Positions 34,174 to 44,408 are shown, counted from the stretch's first letter. The stretch: 52,972 bases of DNA from Gammaproteobacteria bacterium (GCA_024276955.1 JAJRWE010000044.1:1-52972); one strand, 5' to 3'. Program-made: numbers and translations. The notes: generated by a model not told the origin, from the sequence alone.

Positions 34174-35532
34174 ATGAAAAGGTGTTTTGTGCGCGGTTTG
34201 TTGGTCCTGTTTTGCACCCTGATGCTGGCGGCCTGCGGGAAAGACGCCCCGCCGCGAGAATGGGTGCCGGGCTGGCAGCAGGGTACCAATACGCTGGTGA
34301 GCCGCTCCGGTGCGGCTGCGCTGGAGGTCAACGGGGTCATTCACCTCATCGGCGGGGTAGACGGTCGTGAATTCCGTGCCAGTTCAGAGTATGCCCGTAT
34401 CCTGCCCGACGGCAGCCTGTCTGATTGGCAGCCGGGCCCCTCCCTCAATGTGGAGCGGGGTTTCTTCACCGCCACGGTGAGCGGTAACCATGTCTATGTC
34501 GCCGGCGGGGGACGTGGTCCCAATGGCAATATCCAGCTCACCTCGGTGGAGCGTGCGGAGATCATGCCTGACGGTACACTCGGCCCCTGGCAGCTGGAAA
34601 AACATGAGCTGAATGTCAAACGACGCTGCTCGCGTCTGCTGGTGCTGGGTAGCCACATCTACGCCTTTGGTGGTTTCGGCGGCATTCTTCTGGACACGGT
34701 GGAAAGCGCCGAGATTCTGCCTGATGGCTCGCTGGACGAGTGGCTGGTGCTGGACGAACGCATGACGGTGCCACGCTACATCTCCGGCTCCATCGTGGCC
34801 GCTGAGCACACCTATCTGATCGGTGGCCACGACAAGGTGCGCGGGGTGGGCATCAAAAATGTGGAATGGAGCCACGAGACGGCCGGCGAACCGGGCTTTC
34901 TCGATCCCTGGCAGCCCACCGCCGAATTGGTCACCGGCCGTTACGGGTTGGAAGTGGCGCGTCACGGCAACTACATCTACGCTTTTGGTGGACTTGATGG
35001 CGCACGTTACCTCGACAGTGTCGAAAAGGGCCGCCTCAAGCCCGACGGTGGTATCGAGAGCTGGGCCGAGACCACGCCCATGGCCTCGCCGCGCGAGGGC
35101 ATGAACATCATCGTCAAGGGGGATCACATCTACGTCATCGGCGGCGGCAACCTGCAGGGCTACCCCGGCAGCGTGGAATACGCCACCTTCGATGCCAATG
35201 GTGACATTGGTTTCTGGGCCATACCGGAGGAGGCGAAGAAGCACCGTGAGGCCATCGCTGCGCGCGAGGCGGCCAGGGCCATCCTGCCCAACGAGGCGGT
35301 GATCGTGGAGAATCTCCAGACTGCCAGCTATTCCTATTTGCAGGTGCAGCGTGACGATGGTGCCGTGGCCTGGCTGGCCGGGCCGCGCACGGATCTGCCC
35401 AAGGGCAGCCGTGTGCAGTTTGCCGACGGTGTGTTCATGTCCAATTTCTACAGCAAGGAACTCAAGCGCAATTTTCCCGCTATCATGTTCATTGGTGAGA
35501 TCCGGCCGGCGACGGCGAAAGAGGGCGCATAA
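34174..35532 (+). CDS. Kelch-type beta-propeller lipoprotein with NrfJ-like C-terminal domain
   Basis: It has 452 residues. The lipobox LMLAAC puts the lipidated cysteine at C21. About six repeats follow with the kelch-like pattern IYAFGG...[29 protein letters not shown], including ...HVYVAGGG..., ...[10 protein letters not shown]... and ...YLIGGHDK..., so residues 45-350 should form a beta-propeller. The C-terminal ~85 residues ([31 protein letters not shown]...[34 protein letters not shown]) resemble the NrfJ-like domain of periplasmic redox or cytochrome-associated proteins. It is a membrane-anchored protein, probably periplasmic; its function is unknown to me. Confidence 0.75.
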   Translation: MKRCFVRGLLVLFCTLMLAACGKDAPPREWVPGWQQGTNTLVSRSGAAALEVNGVIHLIGGVDGREFRASSEYARILPDGSLSDWQPGPSLNVERGFFTATVSGNHVYVAGGGRGPNGNIQLTSVERAEIMPDGTLGPWQLEKHELNVKRRCSRLLVLGSHIYAFGGFGGILLDTVESAEILPDGSLDEWLVLDERMTVPRYISGSIVAAEHTYLIGGHDKVRGVGIKNVEWSHETAGEPGFLDPWQPTAELVTGRYGLEVARHGNYIYAFGGLDGARYLDSVEKGRLKPDGGIESWAETTPMASPREGMNIIVKGDHIYVIGGGNLQGYPGSVEYATFDANGDIGFWAIPEEAKKHREAIAAREAARAILPNEAVIVENLQTASYSYLQVQRDDGAVAWLAGPRTDLPKGSRVQFADGVFMSNFYSKELKRNFPAIMFIGEIRPATAKEGA

Positions 35533-35595
35533 ACAAACTCGGATTTCAGCTTTATCGGACCAAAACCATCGACCATGCAGTCGTCACCCCCCAGC

Positions 35596-38193
35596 CTATC
35601 TGGAAGAATTCAACAGCTCACGCAGACGGTAGAGGGCGTCCAGAGCCTGACGTGGGGTGAGGTCGTCGGGGTTGGTCTCGCGCAGGGCATCGAGTGCGGG
35701 AGAAGGGGGTTCGTGGGACTCTTCGGCGAACAGGGAAAACTGCTGCGCGGCGGGTGCTGCGGACTGTTCGCGCAGGCTCTGGGCTTCCAGTTGCAGCAGG
35801 TGTTCGCGGGCGCGTTCGATGACGGTGGGCGGCACGCCGGCCAGAGCCGCCACCTGCAGACCATAACTTTGATTAGCCGGCCCTTCCTTGACCGTGTGCA
35901 TGAAGACGATGCCATCGCCGTGTTCGACGGCATCGAGGTGCACGTTGGCCACGTTGCCCAGTGTCTCGGGCAGGGTGGTGAGTTCGAAATAGTGGGTGGC
36001 GAAAAGGGTGAAGGCTTTGACCTCGCGGGCCAGTTGCTCGGCGCAGGCCCAGGCCAGCGACAGGCCGTCGAAGGTCGATGTGCCGCGGCCCACCTCGTCC
36101 ATCAGCACCAGGCTGCGTTCGCTGGCGTTATGCAGGATGTTCGCCGTCTCGGTCATTTCCACCATGAAGGTGGAGCGGCCGCCGGCGAGGTCATCGGAGG
36201 CGCCGATACGGGTGAAGATACGGTCGAAGGGGCCGATCACTGCGCGGCTGGCGGGCACGAAACTGCCGACGTGGGCAAGCAGGGTGATCAGCGCGGTCTG
36301 GCGCATGTAGGTGGATTTACCGCCCATGTTGGGGCCGGTGATGATTAGCATGCGGCGCTGTTCGTCGAAGCGCACGTCGTTGGCAATGAACGGGTCGTCC
36401 AGCACTTTCTCCACCACCGGGTGACGACCGCCTTCGATCAAAAGACCGGCTCTGTCGGTCATTTCCGGCTGACACAGGTTGAGGCTCTCCGCGCGTTCTG
36501 ACAGGTTGGCCAGGGCATCCAGTTCGGCCAGTGCCGCCGCCGAGTCCTGCAGGGCGGGCAGGTATTCCGCCAGATAATCGAACAATTCCTCATACAGTGA
36601 CTTTTCGCGCGCCAGGGCACGTTCACTGGCGCTCAGGGCCTTGTCTTCGAAGGCCTTGAGTTCGGGAGTAATGTAGCGCTCCGCACCTTTCAATGTCTGT
36701 CGGCGGACATAGTCGGCGGGTACCCTGTCGGCGTGAATACGGCTGATTTCGATGTAATAGCCGTGCACGCGGTTGTAGGCCACTTTCAGTGCGCTAATGC
36801 CGGTGCGTTTGCGTTCGCGGGTTTCCAGGTCTAACAAGAACTGTCCGGCGTCTTTTTTGATCGAGCGCAATTCATCCAGCTCTTCGTCGAAGCCGGGGGC
36901 GATGACGCCACCGTCGCGGATCAGTACCGGCGGCTCTTCGATGACGGCGCGGACGAGTAATTGGTGCAGTTCGGGGTATTCGCCGATGCGGGCGTCGATG
37001 CCTTCCAGCGTGAGGCAGTCCTGGCCGGTGAAAATACCGGTGAGTGTGCTGCGCAGGCCGGGCAGGCGGCCAAGGGTGGTGCGCAGTTGGGCGAAATCAC
37101 GCGGTCGTGCGCTGCGGATGGCGATGCGGGCGAGGATGCGTTCAATATCACCGACACTGCGCAGGGTTTCCTGCAGGCCTTCGAAGTGCCGCTGTTCCAG
37201 CAGTACCGCCACGGCCTGATGGCGCTGGCGCAGTTGTGAGTGGTCGGCCAGCGGGCGATTGATCCAGCGCCGTAGCAGGCGGCTGCCCATGGGCGTGCTG
37301 GTGCGGTCCATGACCCAGGCGAGGGTGTGTTCGCGGCCACCGCTGAGGTTACTTTCCAGTTCCAGATTGCGGCGACTGGCGGCGTCCAGCACGATGCTGT
37401 CTTCGCGGCGTTCGACGTGCAGGGCGCGGATGTGCGGCAGGGCGGTACGCTGGGTGTCCTTGACATATTGCAATGCACAGCCGGCGCTGGCGACGGCAAG
37501 ACTAAGGCCATCGCAGCCGAAGCCGGACAGGTCACGGGTGCCGAATTGTTGGGTCAGCAGGCGCAGGGCGGTGTCCAGCTCGAAATGCCACGGTGCCTGA
37601 TTGCGCAACCCGCTGCGTTCGCCGTCGATGGGTACGGCGGCGTCTTCGTTGACCAGCAGTTCGGCCGGGTTCAGGCGTTCGATCTCACCATTCAGGGCCT
37701 CGCGCCCTTCCACTTCTGACACGGAAAAACGGCCGCTGGTGACGTCCAGCGCAGCGATGCCATAATGGCCATCTTCACCGGTGACGGCAACGACAAGGCT
37801 GTCGCGACGTTCCTCCAGCAGCGCCTCATCGGTGACCGTGCCGGGGGTAACGATGCGCATGACCTTGCGCTCCACCGGCCCCTTACTCTTGGCCGGGTCA
37901 CCGATCTGTTCGCAGATGGCAACGGATTCGCCCAAGCGCACCAATTTGGCGAGATAGCCATCGGCGGCATGGTAGGGGATGCCGGCCATGGGGATGGGTT
38001 CGCCATTGGACTTGCCGCGCGCGGTGAGGGTGATGTTCAGCAGGCGCGCGGCCTTGCGGGCATCGTCGAAGAACAGCTCGTAGAAATCGCCCATGCGGTA
38101 GAACAGCAGGGTGTCCGGGAAGTCGGCCTTGAGACGCAGAAATTGCTGCATCATGGGGGTGTGCTGGGATGTCTTTTTATTGTTAGCGGGCAT
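35596..38193 (-). CDS. mutS: DNA mismatch repair protein MutS
   Basis: It has 865 residues, full length. The mismatch-binding N-terminus [34 protein letters not shown] carries the F-Y-E motif (FYELF). The connector, lever and clamp domains follow, then the ATPase with Walker [18 protein letters not shown] (about 617), Walker [18 protein letters not shown] and the C-terminal dimer tail [17 protein letters not shown]. It recognises mispairs and recruits MutL. It is convergent with the kelch lipoprotein gene (63-bp gap). Confidence 0.97.
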   Translation of the reverse strand: MPANNKKTSQHTPMMQQFLRLKADFPDTLLFYRMGDFYELFFDDARKAARLLNITLTARGKSNGEPIPMAGIPYHAADGYLAKLVRLGESVAICEQIGDPAKSKGPVERKVMRIVTPGTVTDEALLEERRDSLVVAVTGEDGHYGIAALDVTSGRFSVSEVEGREALNGEIERLNPAELLVNEDAAVPIDGERSGLRNQAPWHFELDTALRLLTQQFGTRDLSGFGCDGLSLAVASAGCALQYVKDTQRTALPHIRALHVERREDSIVLDAASRRNLELESNLSGGREHTLAWVMDRTSTPMGSRLLRRWINRPLADHSQLRQRHQAVAVLLEQRHFEGLQETLRSVGDIERILARIAIRSARPRDFAQLRTTLGRLPGLRSTLTGIFTGQDCLTLEGIDARIGEYPELHQLLVRAVIEEPPVLIRDGGVIAPGFDEELDELRSIKKDAGQFLLDLETRERKRTGISALKVAYNRVHGYYIEISRIHADRVPADYVRRQTLKGAERYITPELKAFEDKALSASERALAREKSLYEELFDYLAEYLPALQDSAAALAELDALANLSERAESLNLCQPEMTDRAGLLIEGGRHPVVEKVLDDPFIANDVRFDEQRRMLIITGPNMGGKSTYMRQTALITLLAHVGSFVPASRAVIGPFDRIFTRIGASDDLAGGRSTFMVEMTETANILHNASERSLVLMDEVGRGTSTFDGLSLAWACAEQLAREVKAFTLFATHYFELTTLPETLGNVANVHLDAVEHGDGIVFMHTVKEGPANQSYGLQVAALAGVPPTVIERAREHLLQLEAQSLREQSAAPAAQQFSLFAEESHEPPSPALDALRETNPDDLTPRQALDALYRLRELLNSSR

Positions 38194-38356
38194 AGTTTTT
38201 TGTATAAGGGCAGCGGGTAGTTTGCATTTTCTAACAGATGCGACTGCTTCGGCGTGATCTTTGTTTCTCGCAGAAGCAGGTTGTCACTACGGAAGTCTAT
38301 TGCCCTGCCGGGGTAGTCTATTCCGAAGTTTTTGTGTTTTATTGGGGCACGACATC

Positions 38357-38377
38357 GCGGGCATGGCCCGCTCCTAC
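38357..38377. repeat. Single REP-type palindrome
   Basis: GCGGGC-ATG-GCCCGC followed by TCCTAC is the common gammaproteobacterial REP type (GTAGGAGCGGGC on the other strand). It lies in the 190-bp gap between the rhodanese gene end and mutS. Confidence 0.8.
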
Positions 38378-38384
38378 AATAGCC

Positions 38385-39197
38385 TCAGGCCTCGATGGGC
38401 GTGTCGGGGCTGTTACCCCAGTCGGACCATGAACCGGGGTAGCCCTTGATGTTCGGATAGCCGAGGACTTTCAGTACATAGTAGGTCAACGCCGAGCGGT
38501 GATGGGTCTGGCAGTAGGTGATAACGGTCTTGTCGGCGGTGATACCCTTGCCTTCGAGCAGGGAGCGCAGATCCATTTCGGGCTTCAGGCGCATGTTGCG
38601 TGACTTGTCCATGACCTCGAACCAGTCGATATTAATGGCACCGGGGATGTGGCCGCCGCGTTCGGCGAATTTCTTTTTACCGCTGTATTCCTGCGGGGAA
38701 CGGGCGTCCCACAGCACCACGCCGGGGTCGTTCAGATGGCTGAGGATGTAGTCGCGGCTGGCCAACGGGGCATCAGTGATGTTGACCGGGTATTCACTCT
38801 GCGCTGGGTGGTGTGCGGTAATTTCCAGCGAGTGACCTTCGTTGGCCCAGCTGAACAGACCGCCGTTGAGCAGTGCACCTTTCTTGTGGCCGACGCAATC
38901 CAGCGTCCACAGGAGGCGCGCCGCGCGGCCACCACCTTCGTCATCGTAGGCGACGACCTGGGTTTTTGGGGTGAGGCCAATGCTGGAAAAAATATTGCCG
39001 AGGCTGGTGGCATCAGGCAGCAGGCCTGTGCGGGGTTTGTTCATACGTACGATTTGTGAGTAGTCGAGGTGCACGGCGCCGGGGATGTGGCCCTTGGCAA
39101 AGGTGTCTGGCTTGCACAGGTCAACCACCAGCAGTCCGTCGCGGCCGAGCTGCATTTCTAATTGCTCGGGTTCGATGATGAGGGGCATATTTTTCAT
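38385..39197 (-). CDS. Two-domain rhodanese sulfurtransferase
   Basis: It has 270 residues with two rhodanese modules. The N-terminal inactive one is LEMQLGRDGLLVVDLCKPDTFAKGHIPGAVHLDYSQI, and the C-terminal one has VVLWDARSPQEYSGKKKFAERGGHIPGAINIDWFEVMD and the active-site loop TYCQTHHRSALTYYVL with the persulfide cysteine. It resembles thiosulfate/3-mercaptopyruvate sulfurtransferases (SseA-like); the CQTHHRS loop is not the standard CGTGVTA of mercaptopyruvate enzymes, so the substrate is open. Its start overlaps the pilU stop by 4 bp, so the two are co-transcribed. Confidence 0.88.
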   Translation of the reverse strand: MKNMPLIIEPEQLEMQLGRDGLLVVDLCKPDTFAKGHIPGAVHLDYSQIVRMNKPRTGLLPDATSLGNIFSSIGLTPKTQVVAYDDEGGGRAARLLWTLDCVGHKKGALLNGGLFSWANEGHSLEITAHHPAQSEYPVNITDAPLASRDYILSHLNDPGVVLWDARSPQEYSGKKKFAERGGHIPGAINIDWFEVMDKSRNMRLKPEMDLRSLLEGKGITADKTVITYCQTHHRSALTYYVLKVLGYPNIKGYPGSWSDWGNSPDTPIEA

Positions 39198-40336
39198 GGG
39201 CTATCTTCTTTTCGTGACTTCACTTGTTCGGGCTCAGGGGGCTCTCCAGGTTGTGCAAGATTGTTGCCGGGGGTGATGCCGGAGAGGCGCATTTGCAGGC
39301 GCATGTTACTCATGGAATCGGCATAGGCGAGGGCGGTTTCCTCGCTGATGCGACCCTCGACATACAGCTCATAGAGCGATTGATCCATCGTGCGCATGCC
39401 GGAATTGGCGTCCTTTTCCATCACGTCCACCAGTGAGATAAAATCGCCGCGGCGGATGAGGTCGCGCACGCGCGAGGTGGAGAGCAGTAGTTCCACCGCC
39501 ACGGTGCGGCCGCCTTCGATGGTCGGCACCAGTACCTGCGAGATCACGGCCTTGACGTTCTGCGCCAGGGTGATATAGAGCAGGTCGCGCTTTTCCTGCG
39601 GGAACATGTTGACGATGCGTTCGAAGACCTGACTGGCATTGTTGGCGTGCAGGGTGGCCAGGCACAGGTGGCCGGTGTCGGAGAACTCCAGTACGTCTTC
39701 CATGATTTCATGTTCGCGGATCTCGCCGATCATCAGCATGTCCGGCGATTGCCGCAGGGCGTTGACGAGGGCCTTGTGGTAGGAGTTGGTATCGACGCCG
39801 ATTTCGCGCTGATTCACCACCGACTGCTTGTGCTGCAGGATGTATTCGATGGGGTCTTCGACGGTGATAATATGGCTGATGGTGTTGCTGTTGCGGTGGT
39901 CGATCATCGCCGCCAGGGTGGTGGACTTGCCAGCGCCGGAGGGACCGACCACCAGGATCAGGCCGCGCTTGAGCATCACCAGATCCTGCAGCATGTCGGG
40001 CACGCCCAGGGTTTCGAAACCGGGTACCTCAAAGGGTACGGCGCGGATGACCATGCTGATTTCGCCGCGCTGGTGGAAGACGTTGAAACGGAAGCGGCCG
40101 ATACCGGGCACGGTGTAGCCGAGGCTGATCTCCAGTTCTTCCTCGAAGGCCTCGGCATGCTCCTTGCGCATCACCAGTTTGGCCATCTGATCCGTCATGC
40201 CCGGGGCCAGTGGCTGAATAGGGTGGGGTTGCAGGGCGCCGTTGATACGGAAGGCGGGGGGGGATCCTGTACTCAGGAACAGATCTGAGGCGCCGCTGGA
40301 CACCATTTCTTTTAACAGTTTGGAAAGGAGCTCCAT
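39194..40336 (-). CDS. pilU: Type IV pilus retraction ATPase accessory PilU
   Basis: It has 380 residues from ATG 40336; the annotated-type start MELLSKLLKEMVSSGASDLFLSTGSPPAFRINGALQP fits PilT/PilU N-termini, and the upstream extension to 40405 is not conserved. Walker A is GPSGAGKSTTLAAMIDHRN, the Asp box TVEDPIEYILQHKQSVVNQREIG, Walker B SPDMLMIGEIREHEIM and the His box GHLCLATLHANN. The C-terminus ISEETALAYADSMSNMRLQMRLSG is PilU-like rather than PilT-like. It helps PilT in pilus retraction. No pilT lies in the window. Confidence 0.9.
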   Translation of the reverse strand: MELLSKLLKEMVSSGASDLFLSTGSPPAFRINGALQPHPIQPLAPGMTDQMAKLVMRKEHAEAFEEELEISLGYTVPGIGRFRFNVFHQRGEISMVIRAVPFEVPGFETLGVPDMLQDLVMLKRGLILVVGPSGAGKSTTLAAMIDHRNSNTISHIITVEDPIEYILQHKQSVVNQREIGVDTNSYHKALVNALRQSPDMLMIGEIREHEIMEDVLEFSDTGHLCLATLHANNASQVFERIVNMFPQEKRDLLYITLAQNVKAVISQVLVPTIEGGRTVAVELLLSTSRVRDLIRRGDFISLVDVMEKDANSGMRTMDQSLYELYVEGRISEETALAYADSMSNMRLQMRLSGITPGNNLAQPGEPPEPEQVKSRKEDSP

Positions 40337-40542
40337 GCCGTGTTTTTTACCTTTACGTGCCGGGAGAATGGGAGCCTGGTATCGGGCGCAGGCTGAGTGT
40401 AACAACGAGTTTAACCCTTTAACAAAGAGTGTAACAAAATTTGCGGCCCGGATTGGGCTGGAGAAAGAGAGGTGGGAATTGAATCGTGCTTGGGAACGGT
40501 GTATGGCAGGGCGGGAACCCGCCGTCGTGCGAACGGGGGTGG

Positions 40543-40878
40543 TCAGGCGGTCTTTTTCAGTAGGGCTTCATGCAGGCAGATGACGTTTTCAGTCTTGCGG
40601 CACGGGCGAGTGACCGCTGACTCGGCAGGCGCTGGCGGCGGGGAAATGGAGAGAATCTCGAACTGGCTGACTGAGCCCTGAAAGGCCAGCATCAGGGTGA
40701 ATTCTTCGAGGCGGTCGAGCCCGTCGTGCAGGGCCAGTTCCAGTGCCTGGTGATCGCATTTTGAAGTACTGTTGGGGACGCCATTCACGTGACTGCTCTC
40801 GTGTGAGGTTACCAATACTTTCGGCGTTGTCACGCGGAAACTTGAGTGCGGGCTGCTGTTAGGGTGGGCATCACCCAC
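40543..40878 (-). CDS. Hypothetical protein of about 80-111 residues
   Basis: An open frame in a 600-bp gap between pilU and suhB. The N-terminal third (before VNGVPNSTSKCDHQ) looks like random translation, while the rest, QALELALHDGLDRLEEFTLMLAFQGSVSQFEILSISPPPAPAESAVTRPCRKTENVICLHEALLKKTA, has a more protein-like composition. A GTG near 40788 is a plausible start. I recognise no family. It could be a real small gene with unknown role or a chance frame. Confidence 0.35.
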   Translation of the reverse strand: MGDAHPNSSPHSSFRVTTPKVLVTSHESSHVNGVPNSTSKCDHQALELALHDGLDRLEEFTLMLAFQGSVSQFEILSISPPPAPAESAVTRPCRKTENVICLHEALLKKTA

Positions 40879-40911
40879 CGAGCGTTCTTGCCACCAATAC
40901 TGCCTTGGTGG
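40863..40911 (-). terminator. Hairpins downstream of suhB
   Basis: Two stems follow the suhB stop on the minus strand: CCACCAA-GGCAGTA-TTGGTGG (40891-40911), perfect, and GGTGGG/CCCACC (40863-40879). There is no long T-tract, so termination is likely but weak. Confidence 0.5.
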
Positions 40912-40938
40912 GCGGTGTCCCTCCTAGTAGTTTGCCGG

Positions 40939-41739
40939 TCAGCGCAGCAGGTCTTCCGTCAGGTGCGGGCGAATGGCCTGCAGGGTGGCCTTGAATACCT
41001 TGGGATTGCCGGCCACTACGTTGCCGCTGTCGAGGAACTCGTTGCCGCCACCGAAGTCGCTCACCAGCCCGCCGGCTTCCTGCACCAGCAGTGCGCCGGC
41101 GGCGGTATCCCAGGGGCTGAGACCGATTTCCCAGAAACCGTCGAGACGCCCGGCCGCCACGTAGGCCAGATCCAGCGCTGCGGAACCGGGGCGGCGGATG
41201 CCGGCGGTCATGGGGAACAGGGCGCGGAAGGTGGCCAGATAGACATCGAGGTGTTGCTGTTGCTTGAACGGAAACCCGGTGCCGAGCAGGGCGCCGTCCA
41301 GTCCGCGGCGCTTGCTGACGCGGATACGGCGGTCATTGAGTTGTGCGCCGGCGCCGCGGCTGGCGGTGAACAGCTCCTGGCGCATGGGATCGTAGACCAC
41401 CGCTTGCTCCAGCCGGCCGCGCACCTTGAGGGCGATGGAGACGGCGAACTGGGGAAAGCCATGCAGGAAATTGGTGGTGCCGTCCAGCGGGTCGATGATC
41501 CACTGGTATTCGGGGTCGCTGCCCTGCTGGCCGCTTTCCTCAGCAAGGATGCTGTGATTGGGGAAGGCGTCGCGCAGGATTTCGATGATGATCTGCTCGG
41601 CTTGCTGGTCCACCTGGCTGACGAAGTCGTTGGGGGCCTTGGTGACGATATCGAGCCGGTCGATGTCATCGGCGGAGCGGGCGATGTGATTGCCGGCACG
41701 GCGTGCGGCGCGAACCGCGATATTGAGCATGGGATGCAT
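40939..41739 (-). CDS. suhB: Inositol-1-monophosphatase family protein SuhB
   Basis: It has 266 residues: MHPMLNIAVRAARRAGNHIARSADDIDRLDIVTKAPNDFVSQVDQQAEQIIIEILRDAFPNHSILAEESG. The metal sites are EE in ILAEESG, the DPLDGTTNFLHGFPQFAVSIAL motif and WDTAAGALLVQEAGG. The full IMPase fold is present. In enterobacteria SuhB also acts as an rRNA antitermination factor with NusA/NusG. It is divergent from trmJ, with a foldback element in between that separates it from its natural upstream DNA. Confidence 0.95.
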   Translation of the reverse strand: MHPMLNIAVRAARRAGNHIARSADDIDRLDIVTKAPNDFVSQVDQQAEQIIIEILRDAFPNHSILAEESGQQGSDPEYQWIIDPLDGTTNFLHGFPQFAVSIALKVRGRLEQAVVYDPMRQELFTASRGAGAQLNDRRIRVSKRRGLDGALLGTGFPFKQQQHLDVYLATFRALFPMTAGIRRPGSAALDLAYVAAGRLDGFWEIGLSPWDTAAGALLVQEAGGLVSDFGGGNEFLDSGNVVAGNPKVFKATLQAIRPHLTEDLLR

Positions 41740-41874
41740 AGGATTTCTGTGTTGGTTTTGCTGCGGTACAAAGGCGGCGCGACTTTAGCAGAATCGGCCC
41801 GTCATTGCACTTTTGCCGTGGCGCGAAAGCCAACGGTTTCACAAGCACGGAGACTCGGGTAAGGTGTGCGCGAT

Positions 41875-42124
41875 GTTAAACCTAGATTAATCAGTTGACC
41901 GCTTTGAGGTAAGTCTAAGTGTATGGTCATCAACGAATTCACCTGAAAGCCAGACTTCACCTGCCGGGTGAGGACGCTACGACCTGCCCAGCAGCTCTGA
42001 GTGCCCGCCTGACTATGCAAAAAAACTCGTTAAGGAACAAGGCCATTAACTCATTTTTTTGCTACGTCAGACGAACACTCAGAACCACTGGGCAGGCCGT
42101 TCAACCGATTAATCTAGGTTGAAC
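41875..42124. mobile_element. 250-bp foldback/MITE-like element between suhB and trmJ
   Basis: The ends are inverted: GTTAAACCTAGATTAATCAG (41875-41894) and its near-complement ending GGTTGAAC at 42124, 24 bp with two mismatches. Inside, arms 41984-42033 and 42046-42095 are about 50 nt each and pair with roughly 12 mismatches around a 12-nt loop. There is no coding capacity and no clear target duplication. The right terminal repeat contains the TTG start codon and second codon of trmJ. Confidence 0.8.
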
Positions 42125-42847
42125 AGAGTCAGAATCGTCTTGGTGGATACCTCCCACCCCGGGAACATCGGCGCGGTGGCGCGGGCGATGAAGAATATGT
42201 GCCTGAGCCAGCTGTATTTGGTGCAGCCACAGCAGTTTCCCCATGCCGAGGCGACGGCGCGCGCATCTGGCGCCGATGATCTGCTGGCCTCGGCGGTGGT
42301 GTGTGATTCGCTACCGGATGCGCTGGCGGGTTGTGGGTTGGTGGTGGGCGCCAGTGCGCGCCTGCGGCACCTGAAGTTGCCTCAGTGGGATCCGCGCCAG
42401 TGTGCCGAGCGGGTGGTCGAAGAGGCCCGGCAGCGGGACGTGGCGATCCTTTTTGGTCGCGAGCACTCTGGGCTGACCAATGAAGAACTGGCACTGTGCC
42501 ATTATCTGATGCACATCCCCAGCAATCCCGACTACAGCTCGCTGAACATCGCCGCCGCCGTGCAGGTGATGACCTACGAGCTGCAGATGGCGAGTCGCGA
42601 GCCGGGCGAGGCGACGAGCGAGGAAGAATCGGAGCCGCCGGCCAGCGCCGAGGAAATGGAGCGTTTTTATGCCCACCTGCGTGAGACCCTGGTGGATATC
42701 GGCTTTCTCAACCCGGACAACCCGCGAGTGATGATGCGCCGTCTGCGGCGCCTGTTTAATCGCGCCCGTCCCAATCAGGTGGAGATGAATATTCTCCGTG
42801 GCATTCTTACCGCCAGCCAGAAGCCGCGTCCGCGGCCACAAAAATAA
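42119..42847 (+). CDS. trmJ: tRNA (cytidine/uridine-2'-O-)-methyltransferase TrmJ
   Basis: It has 242 residues from TTG 42119: MNRVRIVLVDTSHPGNIGAVARAMKNMCLSQLYLVQPQQFPHAEATARASGADDLLASAVVCDSLPDALAGCGLVVGASAR. The SPOUT knot is ILFGREHSGLTNEELALCHYLMHIPSNPDYSSLNIAAAVQVMTYEL. It methylates position 32 in the anticodon loop. Family members usually have two or three more N-terminal residues before the IRIVLV strand. Here the start codon lies inside the terminal repeat of the 250-bp foldback element and there is no evident Shine-Dalgarno, so the insertion may have replaced the original start. Confidence 0.93.
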   Translation: MNRVRIVLVDTSHPGNIGAVARAMKNMCLSQLYLVQPQQFPHAEATARASGADDLLASAVVCDSLPDALAGCGLVVGASARLRHLKLPQWDPRQCAERVVEEARQRDVAILFGREHSGLTNEELALCHYLMHIPSNPDYSSLNIAAAVQVMTYELQMASREPGEATSEEESEPPASAEEMERFYAHLRETLVDIGFLNPDNPRVMMRRLRRLFNRARPNQVEMNILRGILTASQKPRPRPQK

Positions 42848-42941
42848 TTTCGCAGTTATATATGGGGGCATTATACTCCTGTTCAGCCTACCTTCAGGGT
42901 AGGGTATTACTGTTGATATGTTGAGTGTTTCAGACGGGAAC

Positions 42942-43766
42942 ATGTTTAAACAGATTCGTGAAGACATCCGCTGCGTGTTTGACCGCGACCCGGCGGCACG
43001 CACCATTTTCGAGGTGCTGACCACCTACCCGGGGGTGCACGCGCTGATGTTCCATCGCCTGAGTCATGGCCTCTGGCGCCTGGGGTTGCGCTGGCTGGCG
43101 CGCTGGATTTCCGCCCTCAGCCGCTGGCTGACGGGTATCGAGATTCACCCCGGCGCCAGCATCGGCCAGCGCTTTTTCATCGATCACGGCATGGGTGTGG
43201 TGATCGGCGAGACGGCGGAAATCGGTGATGACTGCACCCTCTATCATGGTGTCACCCTGGGTGGCACCAGCTGGGAGAGGGGCAAGCGCCACCCCACCCT
43301 GGGCAACAACGTGGTGGTAGGCGCCGGTGCCAAGGTATTGGGGCCGATTATCCTCGGCGACGGCGTGCGGGTAGGCTCCAATTCGGTAGTCGTGAAGGAC
43401 GTGTTGTCCGGCGCCACCGTGGTGGGCGTGCCGGGGCGAGTGGTCTGCCCGGATCGTTCCGAGGCCGAGCGACGCCGCCACGCCACCGCGCAGAAGCTGG
43501 GTTTCGACGCCTACGGCGCTACCCAGGATGCGCCGGACCCGGTGGCCAATGCCATCAACAGCCTGCTGGATCATGTGCATGTCATGGACAGCAAGATGGA
43601 AACCATGTGCGCTGCGCTCAAGCGCCTGGATGCCGAATATGCGGATGTTGCCCTGCCTGAGCTGGGCGATTGCAGCATTTCGGATGCTATCGCAGAGGTA
43701 GAGGATGTTACCGAAGAGATGGACGGCGCGGATGCAAAGCGCGAAAGACTGGACGAGCCGAATTAA
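42942..43766 (+). CDS. cysE: Serine O-acetyltransferase
   Basis: It has 274 residues from ATG 42942 ([98 protein letters not shown]...). The left-handed beta-helix hexapeptide repeats and the catalytic His in IDHGMG are present. It makes O-acetylserine for cysteine synthesis. The C-terminal tail after about residue 190 is longer than in short epsilonproteobacterial types. The cysE-isc linkage provides cysteine next to the cluster-assembly genes that consume it. Confidence 0.95.
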   Translation: MFKQIREDIRCVFDRDPAARTIFEVLTTYPGVHALMFHRLSHGLWRLGLRWLARWISALSRWLTGIEIHPGASIGQRFFIDHGMGVVIGETAEIGDDCTLYHGVTLGGTSWERGKRHPTLGNNVVVGAGAKVLGPIILGDGVRVGSNSVVVKDVLSGATVVGVPGRVVCPDRSEAERRRHATAQKLGFDAYGATQDAPDPVANAINSLLDHVHVMDSKMETMCAALKRLDAEYADVALPELGDCSISDAIAEVEDVTEEMDGADAKRERLDEPN

Positions 43767-43767
43767 C

Positions 43768-43818
43768 TTGACTTTATTGCTTGGTTATAGATAATAACCA
43801 ACCAGCTAGGTAAGGTAT
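43768..43818 (+). promoter_or_regulatory. isc promoter with candidate type-1 IscR site
   Basis: -35 TTGACT (43768-43773), 16-bp spacer, -10 GATAAT (43790-43795). Overlapping the -10/+1 region is a 25-bp imperfect palindrome (43794-43818) beginning ATAACC and ending AGGTAT, close to the type-1 IscR consensus ATA-YY...RR-TAT. This fits autorepression by [2Fe-2S]-IscR. Confidence 0.6.
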
Positions 43819-43930
43819 TGGTTCGGTCAAGCGAAGGGGGCGCACATTGCTTGTGTTGCCCGGTTAATCACAAGGGACAGGCATGCGGTAAGTGCCGGGC
43901 CTGATGTTAAATGCCGCAGGAGAGAGATTG

Positions 43931-44386
43931 ATGAGACTGACAACCAAGGGTCGTTACGCCGTAACCGCAATGCTGGATCTGGCGCTGCACGCCACCGATC
44001 GACCGATTACGCTGGCGGATATCTCCCAGCGCCAGGGTATCTCCCTGTCCTATCTGGAACAGCTGTTTTCCCGTCTGCGCAAACAGGGGCTGGTGATCAG
44101 CGCCCGTGGGCCGGGCGGCGGCTACCGTCTGAGCCGTGCCGCCGATGAAATCAATGTGGCGGCCGTCATCACCGCGGTGGATGAAAAGGTTCACGTTACC
44201 AAGTGTGAAGGACGCGGCGACTGCCAGAATGGCGAGGCCTGCCTGACCCACGAACTGTGGTGTGATCTCAGCGCGCAGATCTACAACTTCCTCGATAGCA
44301 TCACCCTGGGTCAGCTGGTGAAGCGCGAGTTCGTACAGGAAGTCAATCAGCGCCAGGAACGGCAGGTTGCCGGCCTGCGGGGCTGA
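43931..44386 (+). CDS. iscR: Iron-sulfur cluster regulator IscR
   Basis: It has 151 residues from ATG 43931. The Rrf2 winged helix [69 protein letters not shown] is followed by the cluster ligands C92, C98 and C104 ([20 protein letters not shown]) with the His ligand near 107. It senses cluster status and represses the isc operon from the site upstream. It is the first gene of the operon. Confidence 0.96.
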   Translation: MRLTTKGRYAVTAMLDLALHATDRPITLADISQRQGISLSYLEQLFSRLRKQGLVISARGPGGGYRLSRAADEINVAAVITAVDEKVHVTKCEGRGDCQNGEACLTHELWCDLSAQIYNFLDSITLGQLVKREFVQEVNQRQERQVAGLRG

Positions 44387-44408
44387 ATTCCACTAGTGGA
44401 GAAGCGGT

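Noticed and set aside
40846..41862. 338-residue plus-strand frame opposite suhB
   Set aside because: It is the antisense shadow of suhB, Gly/Ala/Glu-rich, with no recognisable motifs.
41984..42095. Possible integron attC in the foldback element
   Set aside because: The long arms resemble an attC hairpin, but the R/L box arrangement and GTTRRRY core are not at the arm ends and terminal inverted repeats enclose it.
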